Source of the DNA: an uncultured Crocinitomix sp.
GTDB lineage: Bacteria; Bacteroidota; Bacteroidia; Flavobacteriales_D; Crocinitomicaceae
NCBI GenBank assembly: GCA_937139035.1
Contig: CAKZPK010000447.1
Coordinates: 1-32,978 of the forward strand
DNA: 32,978 nt
Direction of reading: 5' to 3'
The translations under genes and the position numbers were made by a program. The notes beneath the pieces were generated by a model. That model was not told where the DNA came from. It worked only from the letters and a program-made list of their open reading frames with translations, and did no database searches. Below are positions 10,502 to 18,423 of the stretch, piece by piece (position 1 is the stretch's first letter; each line of letters begins with the position of its first letter).

Positions 10502-11686
10502 GTGGGTTTGAAGAAATTTGTCACCATATTATTTTTATTACTTTTTGTTCAAGGATTTGGACAAGGGTTTAAAATGCATTATTCCAATTCATTTGCAGAT
10601 TGTTTTGGGGCTGTAGAAGTAATGGATTATAATACATCTTCGCATTTGCAGTTTCCAGGTAACTTTGGTTTGCGTGATGATTTTATTGGATTTGATCCTG
10701 ATTTTCATGAGGTGAATTCGGTGTGGTTGCGCCTAGAACCTAATGTGGATGGGGTTTTTGAATTTGAAATTTCTACAGAAAATAATGTGGATTTTAGCTA
10801 TCATCTATTTCGTGCAACGGACAATTCTTTTTGCGAACATCTTGAAGCAGACAAAGCTGCGCCTGAAATTTCTCAAAGCATATCATACCATAATAAAGGG
10901 GCAATGGATGCTGGTGGCGATAAGTTTAAAGGATCAATAGAGACAAAAAAGACGGATGTTTTTTACTTAATGATTCATACAAATTCAACTTATAAAGGTC
11001 GAGTTACAGTAAATTATAGACGAATTGGTAAGGTTGCAGTGACAGAATCTGTTGTGCAGGATTACAGAACTGGAAAGACAGATAATTTTATTCGTGTTAG
11101 AATTAGAGACAAGGAATCGGGTAGCCCAGTAGAGGCAAATATGATCATTTCAGGAGTGGATAAAGACAATTATTTATTCCTAGGAACTGATTTTTATTTT
11201 GATGCTACTATTGCTCGTGAAATGCATATCGAATCAAATACGCAAGGATATTTTTTGTTTGTTAAGGATTTTGAATCGAAAGGATCTTCAACAAATAATA
11301 TGGAGATTTTATTGGAGTTAGAACGATTGGCTCCTGGTAAAAAATTAGCGCTTGAAAACATCAAATTCGAACAAGATGAAGACAAGTTTTTGCCTATTGC
11401 ATATCCTGCATTAAAACGTTTACTAGATTTTATGGCAGTTAATGATCAATTGAACATTGAAATTCAAGGCCATGTAAATGCACCTGGTTATCGAAATAAT
11501 GGAAGAATCAAAGCATTGTCTGAAAGTAGAGCAAGGGCAGTGAAAAAATTCTTGAAAGATAATGGGATTGAAGGCAGTCGAATGGAAGTTAAAGGATACG
11601 GAAATACAGAAATGATTTTTGAAGAACCAATTGATGTTCATCAAGAAGAAGCAAATCGACGTGTAGAAATAAAGATTATTGACTAG
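10502..11686 (+). CDS. exported protein with C-terminal OmpA domain
   Basis: A 394-aa envelope protein. It has a signal peptide (about 1-21), a long N-terminal region of about 250 residues that I cannot assign but which is beta-rich, and an OmpA/MotB-type peptidoglycan-binding domain (about 285-394). That domain shows IEIQGHVNAPG, LSESRARAVKKFL, GYGNTE and ANRRVEIKI. In E. coli OmpA the peptidoglycan contact Asp lies in the GYTDRIG loop; here the matching position in GHVNAPG appears to be Asn. The Arg in LSESRA is kept. No ATG is available at the signal peptide: GTG at 10502 is the best start, with TTG at 10508 as an alternative. It is followed 2 nt later by tsaB, which probably belongs to the same transcript. 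Confidence 0.85.
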   Translation: MGLKKFVTILFLLLFVQGFGQGFKMHYSNSFADCFGAVEVMDYNTSSHLQFPGNFGLRDDFIGFDPDFHEVNSVWLRLEPNVDGVFEFEISTENNVDFSYHLFRATDNSFCEHLEADKAAPEISQSISYHNKGAMDAGGDKFKGSIETKKTDVFYLMIHTNSTYKGRVTVNYRRIGKVAVTESVVQDYRTGKTDNFIRVRIRDKESGSPVEANMIISGVDKDNYLFLGTDFYFDATIAREMHIESNTQGYFLFVKDFESKGSSTNNMEILLELERLAPGKKLALENIKFEQDEDKFLPIAYPALKRLLDFMAVNDQLNIEIQGHVNAPGYRNNGRIKALSESRARAVKKFLKDNGIEGSRMEVKGYGNTEMIFEEPIDVHQEEANRRVEIKIID

Positions 11687-11688
11687 TT

Positions 11689-12366
11689 ATGAGTTTAATT
11701 CTTTGTTTAGAAACTGCCACTAAGGTGTGTTCAATCAGCCTCGCTAAAAATGGAGTAGAGGTAGCAACAATCAACCATTCTTCTGAAAATTATTCGCATG
11801 CCGAACGGCTGAATGGTTTAATGCTTGATTTATTAAAGCAAACTAATACCAGTTTAAATGATATTGATGCAGTTGCAATTAGTGAAGGCCCTGGATCATA
11901 TACAGGTTTAAGAATTGGAACCTCAACAGCTAAAGGATTGTGTTATGCTTTGGATATCCCTTTAATTGCCATCAATTCATTGAAAGCACTGGCAGCTGAA
12001 AAAAGAGGTCAAGAGACGCTAATCTGCCCAATGTTTGATGCCCGTAGAATGGAGGTTTATTCTGCCATTTATGATGCAGATATGAACGAGCTTGAAGGAA
12101 CAAGAGCGGTTGTTATTGACGATTTGTCTTACCAGAACTTTCTAACGGATCACCCCGTATGTTTTATTGGTCCTGGCGCAGAAAAATGTCAAGAAACGTT
12201 GCAACATACAAATGCTACGTTTGATCTTTCTATTCAAGTCTCTGCAAAAGGAATGATTGCTTTTGCACATGAAAAATTTCTGCAAAATGATTTTGTTGAC
12301 TTGGCTTATTTTGAACCTTTCTATTTGAAAGATTTTATTGCAGGAACTCCAAAGAAAATCTTTTAA
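11689..12366 (+). CDS. tsaB: tRNA threonylcarbamoyladenosine synthesis protein TsaB
   Basis: TsaB is the inactive paralogue and partner of TsaD in forming N6-threonylcarbamoyladenosine at position 37 of ANN-decoding tRNAs. The 225-aa length is typical. The ASKHA-fold signature is clear: ILCLETATKVCSISL at the N-terminus, HAERLNGLMLDLL, then VAISEGPGSYTGLRIGTSTA and the AKGLCYALDIPL segment. It lacks the metal-binding HxxxH of TsaD, as expected for TsaB. The ATG follows the OmpA-like gene's stop by 2 nt, so translation is probably coupled, an arrangement without an obvious functional reason. It converges on the next minus-strand gene with a 7-nt gap and no visible terminator. Confidence 0.95.
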   Translation: MSLILCLETATKVCSISLAKNGVEVATINHSSENYSHAERLNGLMLDLLKQTNTSLNDIDAVAISEGPGSYTGLRIGTSTAKGLCYALDIPLIAINSLKALAAEKRGQETLICPMFDARRMEVYSAIYDADMNELEGTRAVVIDDLSYQNFLTDHPVCFIGPGAEKCQETLQHTNATFDLSIQVSAKGMIAFAHEKFLQNDFVDLAYFEPFYLKDFIAGTPKKIF

Positions 12367-12373
12367 GCAAGCG

Positions 12374-14236
12374 TTATTTAATCACTGTTAAACGGTGACT
12401 TTCTCTTTTTCCGTTACGGATTATATTTAGAATGTATACGCCTGAAGGATAGCTCGATACAGTTAAGGTTAGTTGGTGCTCATCAAACTCCATATTTACA
12501 GGCATTTGTTTGCCCAAAGGATCAAATATTTGAATCGAATTTAAGCTTATATTATCTCCAATCACATGAATGAACTGATTGGATGGATTTGGAAATATCA
12601 CTGTTTTATCTGTTTGATATAGGATAGAAACAGTTTCGCTATAAGAATAGCTTCCATCAAAATCTGTCTGTTTAAGTCGGTAATAATTAACTCCAATATG
12701 AGGATTGTAATCAAAGGTGTGATAGTTGATTTCACTGGTGCTGTTTCCTGCACCCTTTGTGTAAGAGATGCTACTCCAATTCTCTCCGTCAATAGAGTGT
12801 TCGACATTAAAATAATCATTATTACGTTCAGAAGCCGTGATCCATTTTAACAGAACCTCATCATGAATGAGTTCTCCTGAAAAGTTCAAAAGCTCTATTG
12901 GTAATGGTTCTCCAAAGTCCGTATGAATTCCTGAGTTATCTGTTCCAGTCCCAGGTTCGGCTTGTGAAGTACAAGGGTCTGAATTATTATTGCATCCTCC
13001 ATCTCCATTCAATGTTTCACTGGTAATGTTGGTTGTAGGAATAGTTGAAGAAAAGAAGATGTAGCCTTGACCACCGCCAGCGCCACCACCATGTGTTGCA
13101 CCACTATTTACACTTCCTCCATCTCCTCCATTGGAAGAGATTGTTAAAGGGCATGCTGCAGAGATTGACCAAATATCAACATTTAGCACGATTGATCCTC
13201 CAGCACCACCCGCACCCGCGCCATCATTTCCAGATGTACCAACAACAGAGTTTGCGTTTGCAGAAATACTTACACCTGCACCACAAGTTCCAGTTGTCAC
13301 TTCAGTTGCCTTGATTAGTACGATTCCTCCTGCATTTGTGCCTGGTGTTGCAAAACCATTGTTTCCTTCACCAGAGCCTCCGCCACCTCCCATAAATACA
13401 CGAGATCCAGAAATGACTCCGCTTAAAATAAGTCCACCAATTCCGCCTGCAGTAGGAGTACATGTTGGCCAACCAGGTCCACCAGTTCCTCCTCCTGTAT
13501 AGTTTCCGCCGCCACCGCCGCCAGCATTATGACTATTTCCACCACCGCCGCCAGATAAAATTCTTCCTCTTCCTGCTGCGTAGGTAGCGTCTGTACTTTT
13601 ATAAATACCTTCTCCTTTATCAGCATGGTTAGCTGTTGTTGCAACTCTGAAATTACTCCCGCCAGTGCATCCGGTAGAACCACCTCCATTAACTGCTGCA
13701 CCTCTAAATCCGTCACCATCTGCATCTAAATTATGAGCTAAGGTTAAGGTTCCGTCAACTGAAAAAGAAAGTACTCCACCAATATTTCCGTCCCAAGGAA
13801 GTGAACTCATGTCTGCTGTTGTAGTATAGTCAGGACTTCCGTATTCTCTAAAAGTTATTATTTGCACACTGCAGTTGGGACATGTGTTGTACGAATTAGT
13901 TGGTACGCTTTTTAACGTTATTGTAGCTGGTAGTCCCAGGCTTTCTGTATGGCTATCAATTTGTCTAATTTCATATAAACCTGCGGAAGCGATTGACCCA
14001 AGATCTCCGAAACTTGCTGAGTTTGCTGTTGTGCCAATTACATCATCCTGCATTTGCATTAAAACAACCCACTCGTCATCTTCAAAAGTGTGGGCCGCTT
14101 CATTAACATTGCTTAATGTAAGTGTAGCACCAGACAAAGAAGTGACTTTGGCGTAGCCATTTATTACTTGGCAATTAACGTAATTAGTCGTTAATATCAT
14201 TCCGAAGAATAATAGAAAAGGTAGGATTAAACGCAT
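12374..14236 (-). CDS. glycine-rich secreted protein with T9SS type A sorting domain
   Basis: A 620-aa protein expected at the cell surface or in the medium. It has a signal peptide (about 1-22, ending VNCQ), a roughly 150-residue beta-rich N-terminal region, a long low-complexity glycine-rich region (about residues 180-410, runs such as GGGGGNSHNAGGGGGG), a fibronectin-like segment (about 445-540) and a C-terminal type A sorting signal. That signal contains the typical VIFPNPSNQF, GKQM and SGVYILNI elements and ends RLTVIK. Glycine-rich T9SS substrates of Bacteroidota are thought to be surface or matrix proteins; no enzymatic domain is visible. A perfect -7 element lies 23 nt upstream. The Gly-rich codons create long open frames on the other strand that are not genes. 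Confidence 0.9.
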   Translation of the reverse strand: MRLILPFLLFFGMILTTNYVNCQVINGYAKVTSLSGATLTLSNVNEAAHTFEDDEWVVLMQMQDDVIGTTANSASFGDLGSIASAGLYEIRQIDSHTESLGLPATITLKSVPTNSYNTCPNCSVQIITFREYGSPDYTTTADMSSLPWDGNIGGVLSFSVDGTLTLAHNLDADGDGFRGAAVNGGGSTGCTGGSNFRVATTANHADKGEGIYKSTDATYAAGRGRILSGGGGGNSHNAGGGGGGNYTGGGTGGPGWPTCTPTAGGIGGLILSGVISGSRVFMGGGGGSGEGNNGFATPGTNAGGIVLIKATEVTTGTCGAGVSISANANSVVGTSGNDGAGAGGAGGSIVLNVDIWSISAACPLTISSNGGDGGSVNSGATHGGGAGGGQGYIFFSSTIPTTNITSETLNGDGGCNNNSDPCTSQAEPGTGTDNSGIHTDFGEPLPIELLNFSGELIHDEVLLKWITASERNNDYFNVEHSIDGENWSSISYTKGAGNSTSEINYHTFDYNPHIGVNYYRLKQTDFDGSYSYSETVSILYQTDKTVIFPNPSNQFIHVIGDNISLNSIQIFDPLGKQMPVNMEFDEHQLTLTVSSYPSGVYILNIIRNGKRESHRLTVIK

Positions 14237-14258
14237 GTAGAGTTATTTTCGTGGTGAT

Positions 14259-14266
14259 CAAAGTTA
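14259..14266 (-). promoter_or_regulatory. -7 promoter element for the glycine-rich T9SS gene
   Basis: On the minus strand this reads TAACTTTG, an exact TAnnTTTG match, 22 nt upstream of the ATG, giving a leader of about 16 nt. It is identical to the queA element at 1803-1810. No clear -33 element is seen. Confidence 0.5.
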
Positions 14267-14373
14267 ATAACTTGAAAATTAGCTGTACTAACGATTCGAC
14301 GAAATGTTGTGAAAAAATCGACAAATGAACTGTTGGATCGAATAAACCGTAGTAGGAATAGGTCGTAAGACTC

Positions 14374-15891
14374 TTATTTTACTAATGAACTACCAGTCAT
14401 TTCAGTAGGTTGTTCAATGCCCATTAAATCCAAAATAGTAGGAGCAACATCTCTTAATGTTCCGTCCTTAACAGTTTTTACATCTCCATCAATTACAATG
14501 ACAGGCACTGGATTCATTGAATGCGCGGTGTTTGGTGTGCCGTCAGGATTAATGGCATAATCAGAATTACCATGGTCGGCAATAATGATAAATGAATAAC
14601 CATTTTCAGTACCTGTTTTTACAACTTCTTTAACACAGCTATCAACAGTTTGGGCGGCTTCTAAAATTGCAGAATAAACTCCTGTATGACCAACCATGTC
14701 TGTATTGGCAAAGTTGAGGCAAATAAAATCGGGAGCATTTTTAATGATATCATTGCAAATAGCGTCTCTTATTTCTGGTGCACTCATTTCTGGTTGTAAA
14801 TCATAAGTTGCAACTCCTGGCGAAGGTATCATAATGCGTGATTCTCCTTCAAATTCGTTTTCTCTTCCGCCAGAAAAGAAAAAGCTAACATGTGGATACT
14901 TTTCAGTTTCAGCAATTCTAACTTGCGTGCGACCAGCATTAGCAACTACTTCTCCCAATGTCTTTTCTAAATTGTCTTTTTCAAAAACTACATTCACATT
15001 TTTGAATGACTTGTCATAATTGGTCATGGTGCAATAATGCAAATCTAAGAAGTGCATATTTTGCTCATGAAAGTTTTTCTGCGTTAAAGCCGTGCTTATT
15101 TCACGGCAACGATCTGTTCTAAAATTAAAACAAATAACAACATCACCGTCCTTTATAGTAGCAACGGGCTGTTTGTTTTCTACAATTACTTTTGGCGTAA
15201 TAAATTCATCTGTCACGTTATTGTCATAGGATTGCTGAATGGCTTCCGCGGCGTTATTCATTGCTTCGCCTTCTCCATTGACCAAGCAGTCATAAGCTAA
15301 TTTTATGCGTTCCCATCTATTGTCACGATCCATGGCGTAGTAGCGTCCTGTAATGGATGCTATTTTTCCTGCAGAACTTTGCAAATGATTTTCTAAGTTG
15401 GCTAATTGACCCAATCCACTTGTTGGATTACAGTCACGCCCGTCTGTAAATGCATGAATAAAAACGTTTGTTAAATCATGGTCTTTTGCCATGTCGCATA
15501 AGGCATAAAGATGTTCTTGAGAAGAGTGAACGCCACCAGTTGAGACAAGTCCGATAAAGTGCACGGCTTTGTTCGCCGTTTTCGCATGTTCAAAAGCAGT
15601 TTTAAGAACTTCATTTTTTTGAAACTCTCCATCTGCAATGGCTTTATTGATTCTGGTTAACTCTTGATAGACAATTCGGCCTGCGCCAATGTTTAAATGA
15701 CCAACTTCTGAGTTGCCCATTTGTCCTGCAGGTAAACCTACATATTCGCCGTGTGTTAATAGTTCGGCATTTGGATGAGATTTTTCAAGACTATCCACAT
15801 ATGGAGTGTTTGCGTTAAAAATTCCGTCAGACGCTGATTTGTCACCGTGTCCCCAACCATCAAGAATTAACAATCCTACCTTTTTTTTCAT
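14374..15891 (-). CDS. gpmI: 2,3-bisphosphoglycerate-independent phosphoglycerate mutase
   Basis: GpmI interconverts 3- and 2-phosphoglycerate in glycolysis and gluconeogenesis through a phosphoserine intermediate and two metal ions. The 505-aa length is typical. The first metal ligand is in LLILDGWG (Asp11) and the catalytic Ser61 lies in GQMGNSEVGHLNIGAGR. Further conserved motifs are HAFTDGRDCNP, SITGRYYAMDRDNRWER, NFANTDMVGHTG and IIADHGNSDYAINPDG. The start ATG overlaps the stop of the upstream histidine kinase in the ATGA arrangement, so the two are translationally coupled and share a promoter. A 137-nt gap without a clear terminator separates it from the next gene downstream. Confidence 0.97.
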   Translation of the reverse strand: MKKKVGLLILDGWGHGDKSASDGIFNANTPYVDSLEKSHPNAELLTHGEYVGLPAGQMGNSEVGHLNIGAGRIVYQELTRINKAIADGEFQKNEVLKTAFEHAKTANKAVHFIGLVSTGGVHSSQEHLYALCDMAKDHDLTNVFIHAFTDGRDCNPTSGLGQLANLENHLQSSAGKIASITGRYYAMDRDNRWERIKLAYDCLVNGEGEAMNNAAEAIQQSYDNNVTDEFITPKVIVENKQPVATIKDGDVVICFNFRTDRCREISTALTQKNFHEQNMHFLDLHYCTMTNYDKSFKNVNVVFEKDNLEKTLGEVVANAGRTQVRIAETEKYPHVSFFFSGGRENEFEGESRIMIPSPGVATYDLQPEMSAPEIRDAICNDIIKNAPDFICLNFANTDMVGHTGVYSAILEAAQTVDSCVKEVVKTGTENGYSFIIIADHGNSDYAINPDGTPNTAHSMNPVPVIVIDGDVKTVKDGTLRDVAPTILDLMGIEQPTEMTGSSLVK

Positions 15892-16796
15892 TTCTTTAAG
15901 TCTATATTAACGATCAAACCTTTTGGCTTGTTGGCCTTGAGTTCAAGTCTGCCGTTATGTTGTTTAACTATAAATTTTGTAATGTATAAGCCTAATCCAG
16001 TTCCTTTGGATTTTCTTGTCATTTCGTTTTCTTCTCTGTAAAATTTTGAAAGTACGGCTTCTCTCTTGTCTTTTGGAATACCAATACCTTCATCTTTTAT
16101 TTGAATTCGAACACCATCAGTAATGTTTGTTAACTCAATATAAATAGTACTGTTGGCAGGACTATATTTCGAGGCATTTTCCAATAAGTTGACAAGGATA
16201 CTTTCAAAACCAAGCGAATCAACAGCAAAGGTTGCTGACTCTAAATTCAACTCAATAGAATGAGATTTAAGAATTGAGTTTTTCAATAATTCAACTCGTT
16301 TTTCAATAAAGTCTTTTAAATCTTGTTCTTGCTTGTTTAAAAAGTAGTTTTCATTTTCAATACTCCTGGTTAAGAGAATATTGTTTACTAAACCGTCCAG
16401 CCTATTAATGTCGGTTAGGCAACGTTTGTAAATTTCAATTTTTTTATCTTCTGGAAGTTCTCTTTTTTGAAGTGTTTGCAAAAATAGTTTGACAGATGCA
16501 ATTGGTGTTTTGAGCTCATGTGTAACTGACAAAACAAAATTTTCTTGTTGTAATGTTAGCGCACGTTCGCGTTTAAATGCTCTAAGGATGATAATGACAC
16601 CAATTATTAGAATGATAAAGAAAACGGAACCTTCTCCCAACAGCATCCACGTTTTTTTGCTGAGTGTATCCTTGTCTGAATAAATTTTGTCGTAAAGAGA
16701 GAAAATAAGGTAGAGCCACCAACTGAATTGTAGGGTCACGTAAATTACCAACAAATAAATTAAAAATATTGGATTTTTTAAGCGTCTCCTAAACAT
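15888..16796 (-). CDS. membrane sensor histidine kinase
   Basis: A 302-aa two-transmembrane histidine kinase. The helices lie at about 10-34 and 55-72, with only about 20 residues between them, too short for a folded periplasmic sensor domain. The HisKA H-box SVTHELKTPIAS contains His93. The HATPase domain shows the N-box (NLLENASKYSP), the G1 box DEGIGIP, the F-box region (FYRE) and the G2 box GTGLGLYI, so it should be active. No response regulator gene is beside it; instead its stop overlaps gpmI (ATGA). The kinase therefore looks like an orphan for pairing, or its regulator is elsewhere. The N-terminal ATG lies 4 nt after a -7-like CACCTTTG on the minus strand, which may make the transcript nearly leaderless. 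Confidence 0.92.
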   Translation of the reverse strand: MFRRRLKNPIFLIYLLVIYVTLQFSWWLYLIFSLYDKIYSDKDTLSKKTWMLLGEGSVFFIILIIGVIIILRAFKRERALTLQQENFVLSVTHELKTPIASVKLFLQTLQKRELPEDKKIEIYKRCLTDINRLDGLVNNILLTRSIENENYFLNKQEQDLKDFIEKRVELLKNSILKSHSIELNLESATFAVDSLGFESILVNLLENASKYSPANSTIYIELTNITDGVRIQIKDEGIGIPKDKREAVLSKFYREENEMTRKSKGTGLGLYITKFIVKQHNGRLELKANKPKGLIVNIDLKK

Positions 16797-16800
16797 GTAA

Positions 16801-16808
16801 CAAAGGTG
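16801..16808 (-). promoter_or_regulatory. -7-like element before the histidine kinase
   Basis: On the minus strand this reads CACCTTTG, 7 of 8 matches to TAnnTTTG, ending 4 nt before the kinase ATG. The terminator at 16824-16861 lies just upstream, so a promoter must sit in this short interval if the kinase is transcribed independently. Confidence 0.25.
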
Positions 16809-16823
16809 AGATTATTTTAGATA

Positions 16824-16861
16824 AAATAAAAACACCGCCCAACAAAAGTTCAACGGTGTTT
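16824..16861 (-). terminator. rho-independent terminator after the PKD-domain T9SS gene
   Basis: AAACACCG (16830-16837) and CGGTGTTT (16854-16861) form a perfect 8-bp stem. Read on the minus strand the stem is followed by a T-rich tail (16829 downward), 25 nt after the stop of the T9SS gene at 16886. Confidence 0.75.
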
Positions 16862-16885
16862 CAAATATTTTTTAATTAAAGAGGT

Positions 16886-18400
16886 TTAATGCCTAATGAT
16901 AAGTTTCTCTGTGTTTTGCACCGACTCATTAGTTAACTGAATGAAATAAGTACCTGGTGCCAAGTGATTGGTTTTAATTTTAGTACCATTATTTACCGTT
17001 TGTTCTGTGTAGACAATATGTCCAAGCAAATTATAAATTTTGATTTGCGTAGGTAATTCCAAATCCATAATATAGATCAATTCATCTGCAGGATTAGGGT
17101 AAATAGTATAGGCCGTTTTTTCGGTAGGATCAATTCCAACATCATCTGCCTCATAAACAATCAATACAGAGTCAATGTTGCAAGGTCCATAAGCAGTTAG
17201 CCATACGTCATAAGTGCCTAATTCTGTATAAAGATGTCCAGGTGAGTCTCCTGTTGACCCAAAACCATCACCAAAGTCCCAATAAACAGAATCAGCATTA
17301 ATTGATTCATTCGTAAATTCCGCCATATAACCAAACCCAAATCCGTTACCTGCTGCGATTGTCGAATCTAAAACCAAAATTGTTTGAGTACGCTCAACGG
17401 CGCACGTAAAATCAAAATAATCATGTCTTCTAATAGAGTCAATCAGTGTAATTGTGTAAGTTCCTGATTCCATATAAGTGTGACAAGGAGCAGTTGTTTC
17501 TGTGTTTTGTAAACCATCTCCCCAAAACCAAGTTACTTTCACATCTGGATCATCATAAAATCGATTATAATGAGGGTCAGAAAAATTAGCAACTTGTGTG
17601 TAATCGGTGCAAACCGCACTCACGATATTCGGACAAATCGAGTCATTATCCATCACAAAGTCATCATGTAATTTATAACGCACCAAAGGATTCATTAAAT
17701 AATCCAAATCATAAGCAGGACCAAAGGTTTCTAATGTTTGATACCATCCTGTAAAACTAGGCGCAAAAGGATTGTCATAATAAGCAAATGAAACTCCTTC
17801 ACTATCCCCATCTCCTGAAGGATCGTTCGTAATGATTTTTAATGAATCGTCAGTATCTGCATATAATGCAATCATATAATCTTCTGATACAACAACCGGA
17901 GTATCAAAATAACTGTCAACTTCTAGGTCAACTAATAATGGTGTAAACGCAGTGTGTTTTACCCAAACACTATCTCTAGCAAGTTCTACACCAGCTGAAT
18001 CTAGCGCCTCATCCCAATCGTATAATATGGTGATTACCATTAATGAGTCCACCAAAGGGTTGTTTTGAAAACTGTAAAATTGAATTCCGCTTACTTCAAT
18101 AGGTTGATTGGCGTGAAATCGTTGCGCTCTTCCTGTATATGGTGTGAAATCTGAGATGTTTCCAGTTCGTAATTCTTCGAAATAAACATCTGTGGATTTT
18201 ACTAGACCTACATAATTGTTGAAATATGCGCCACAGGTATCTACAGCAACCTTTGTAATTGGTTGAGTCCAATCAGGCTGTGTGCCAGTTGCATGACTTT
18301 GTGGTGCGCCGGGAAACTCTATTTGGGTATAAGCTGCCGATCCGATCAATAATAACATTAATAAGTATAAATTTCGCATACGGTATTTTTTATTAAACAC
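16886..18400 (-). CDS. secreted PKD-domain protein with T9SS type A sorting domain
   Basis: A 504-aa T9SS substrate. A signal peptide ends near AAYTQ, using either the ATG at 18400 or a second ATG seven codons later. An N-terminal region of about 230 residues of unknown fold follows. Two PKD-like modules come next, with the typical WFWGDG...CHTYMESGTYTITL and VYWDFGDG...LYTELGTYDVWL patterns. The C-terminal type A sorting signal contains YTIYPNPADELIYI and LAPGTYFIQL and ends LIIRH. PKD modules usually act as spacers or protein/polysaccharide contacts in cell-surface proteins; no catalytic domain is seen. It starts 23 nt after the lectin-like gene and ends at its own terminator, so the two T9SS genes probably share one transcript. 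Confidence 0.9.
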   Translation of the reverse strand: MFNKKYRMRNLYLLMLLLIGSAAYTQIEFPGAPQSHATGTQPDWTQPITKVAVDTCGAYFNNYVGLVKSTDVYFEELRTGNISDFTPYTGRAQRFHANQPIEVSGIQFYSFQNNPLVDSLMVITILYDWDEALDSAGVELARDSVWVKHTAFTPLLVDLEVDSYFDTPVVVSEDYMIALYADTDDSLKIITNDPSGDGDSEGVSFAYYDNPFAPSFTGWYQTLETFGPAYDLDYLMNPLVRYKLHDDFVMDNDSICPNIVSAVCTDYTQVANFSDPHYNRFYDDPDVKVTWFWGDGLQNTETTAPCHTYMESGTYTITLIDSIRRHDYFDFTCAVERTQTILVLDSTIAAGNGFGFGYMAEFTNESINADSVYWDFGDGFGSTGDSPGHLYTELGTYDVWLTAYGPCNIDSVLIVYEADDVGIDPTEKTAYTIYPNPADELIYIMDLELPTQIKIYNLLGHIVYTEQTVNNGTKIKTNHLAPGTYFIQLTNESVQNTEKLIIRH

Positions 18401-18423
18401 GGTTAATTGTGACCCATGGTTGG

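Noticed and set aside
13045..13725. Several open frames opposite or within the Gly-rich gene (Pro/His-rich or Gln/Val-rich proteins)
   Set aside because: They are by-products of the biased GGN codons of the T9SS gene and have no start context or family.
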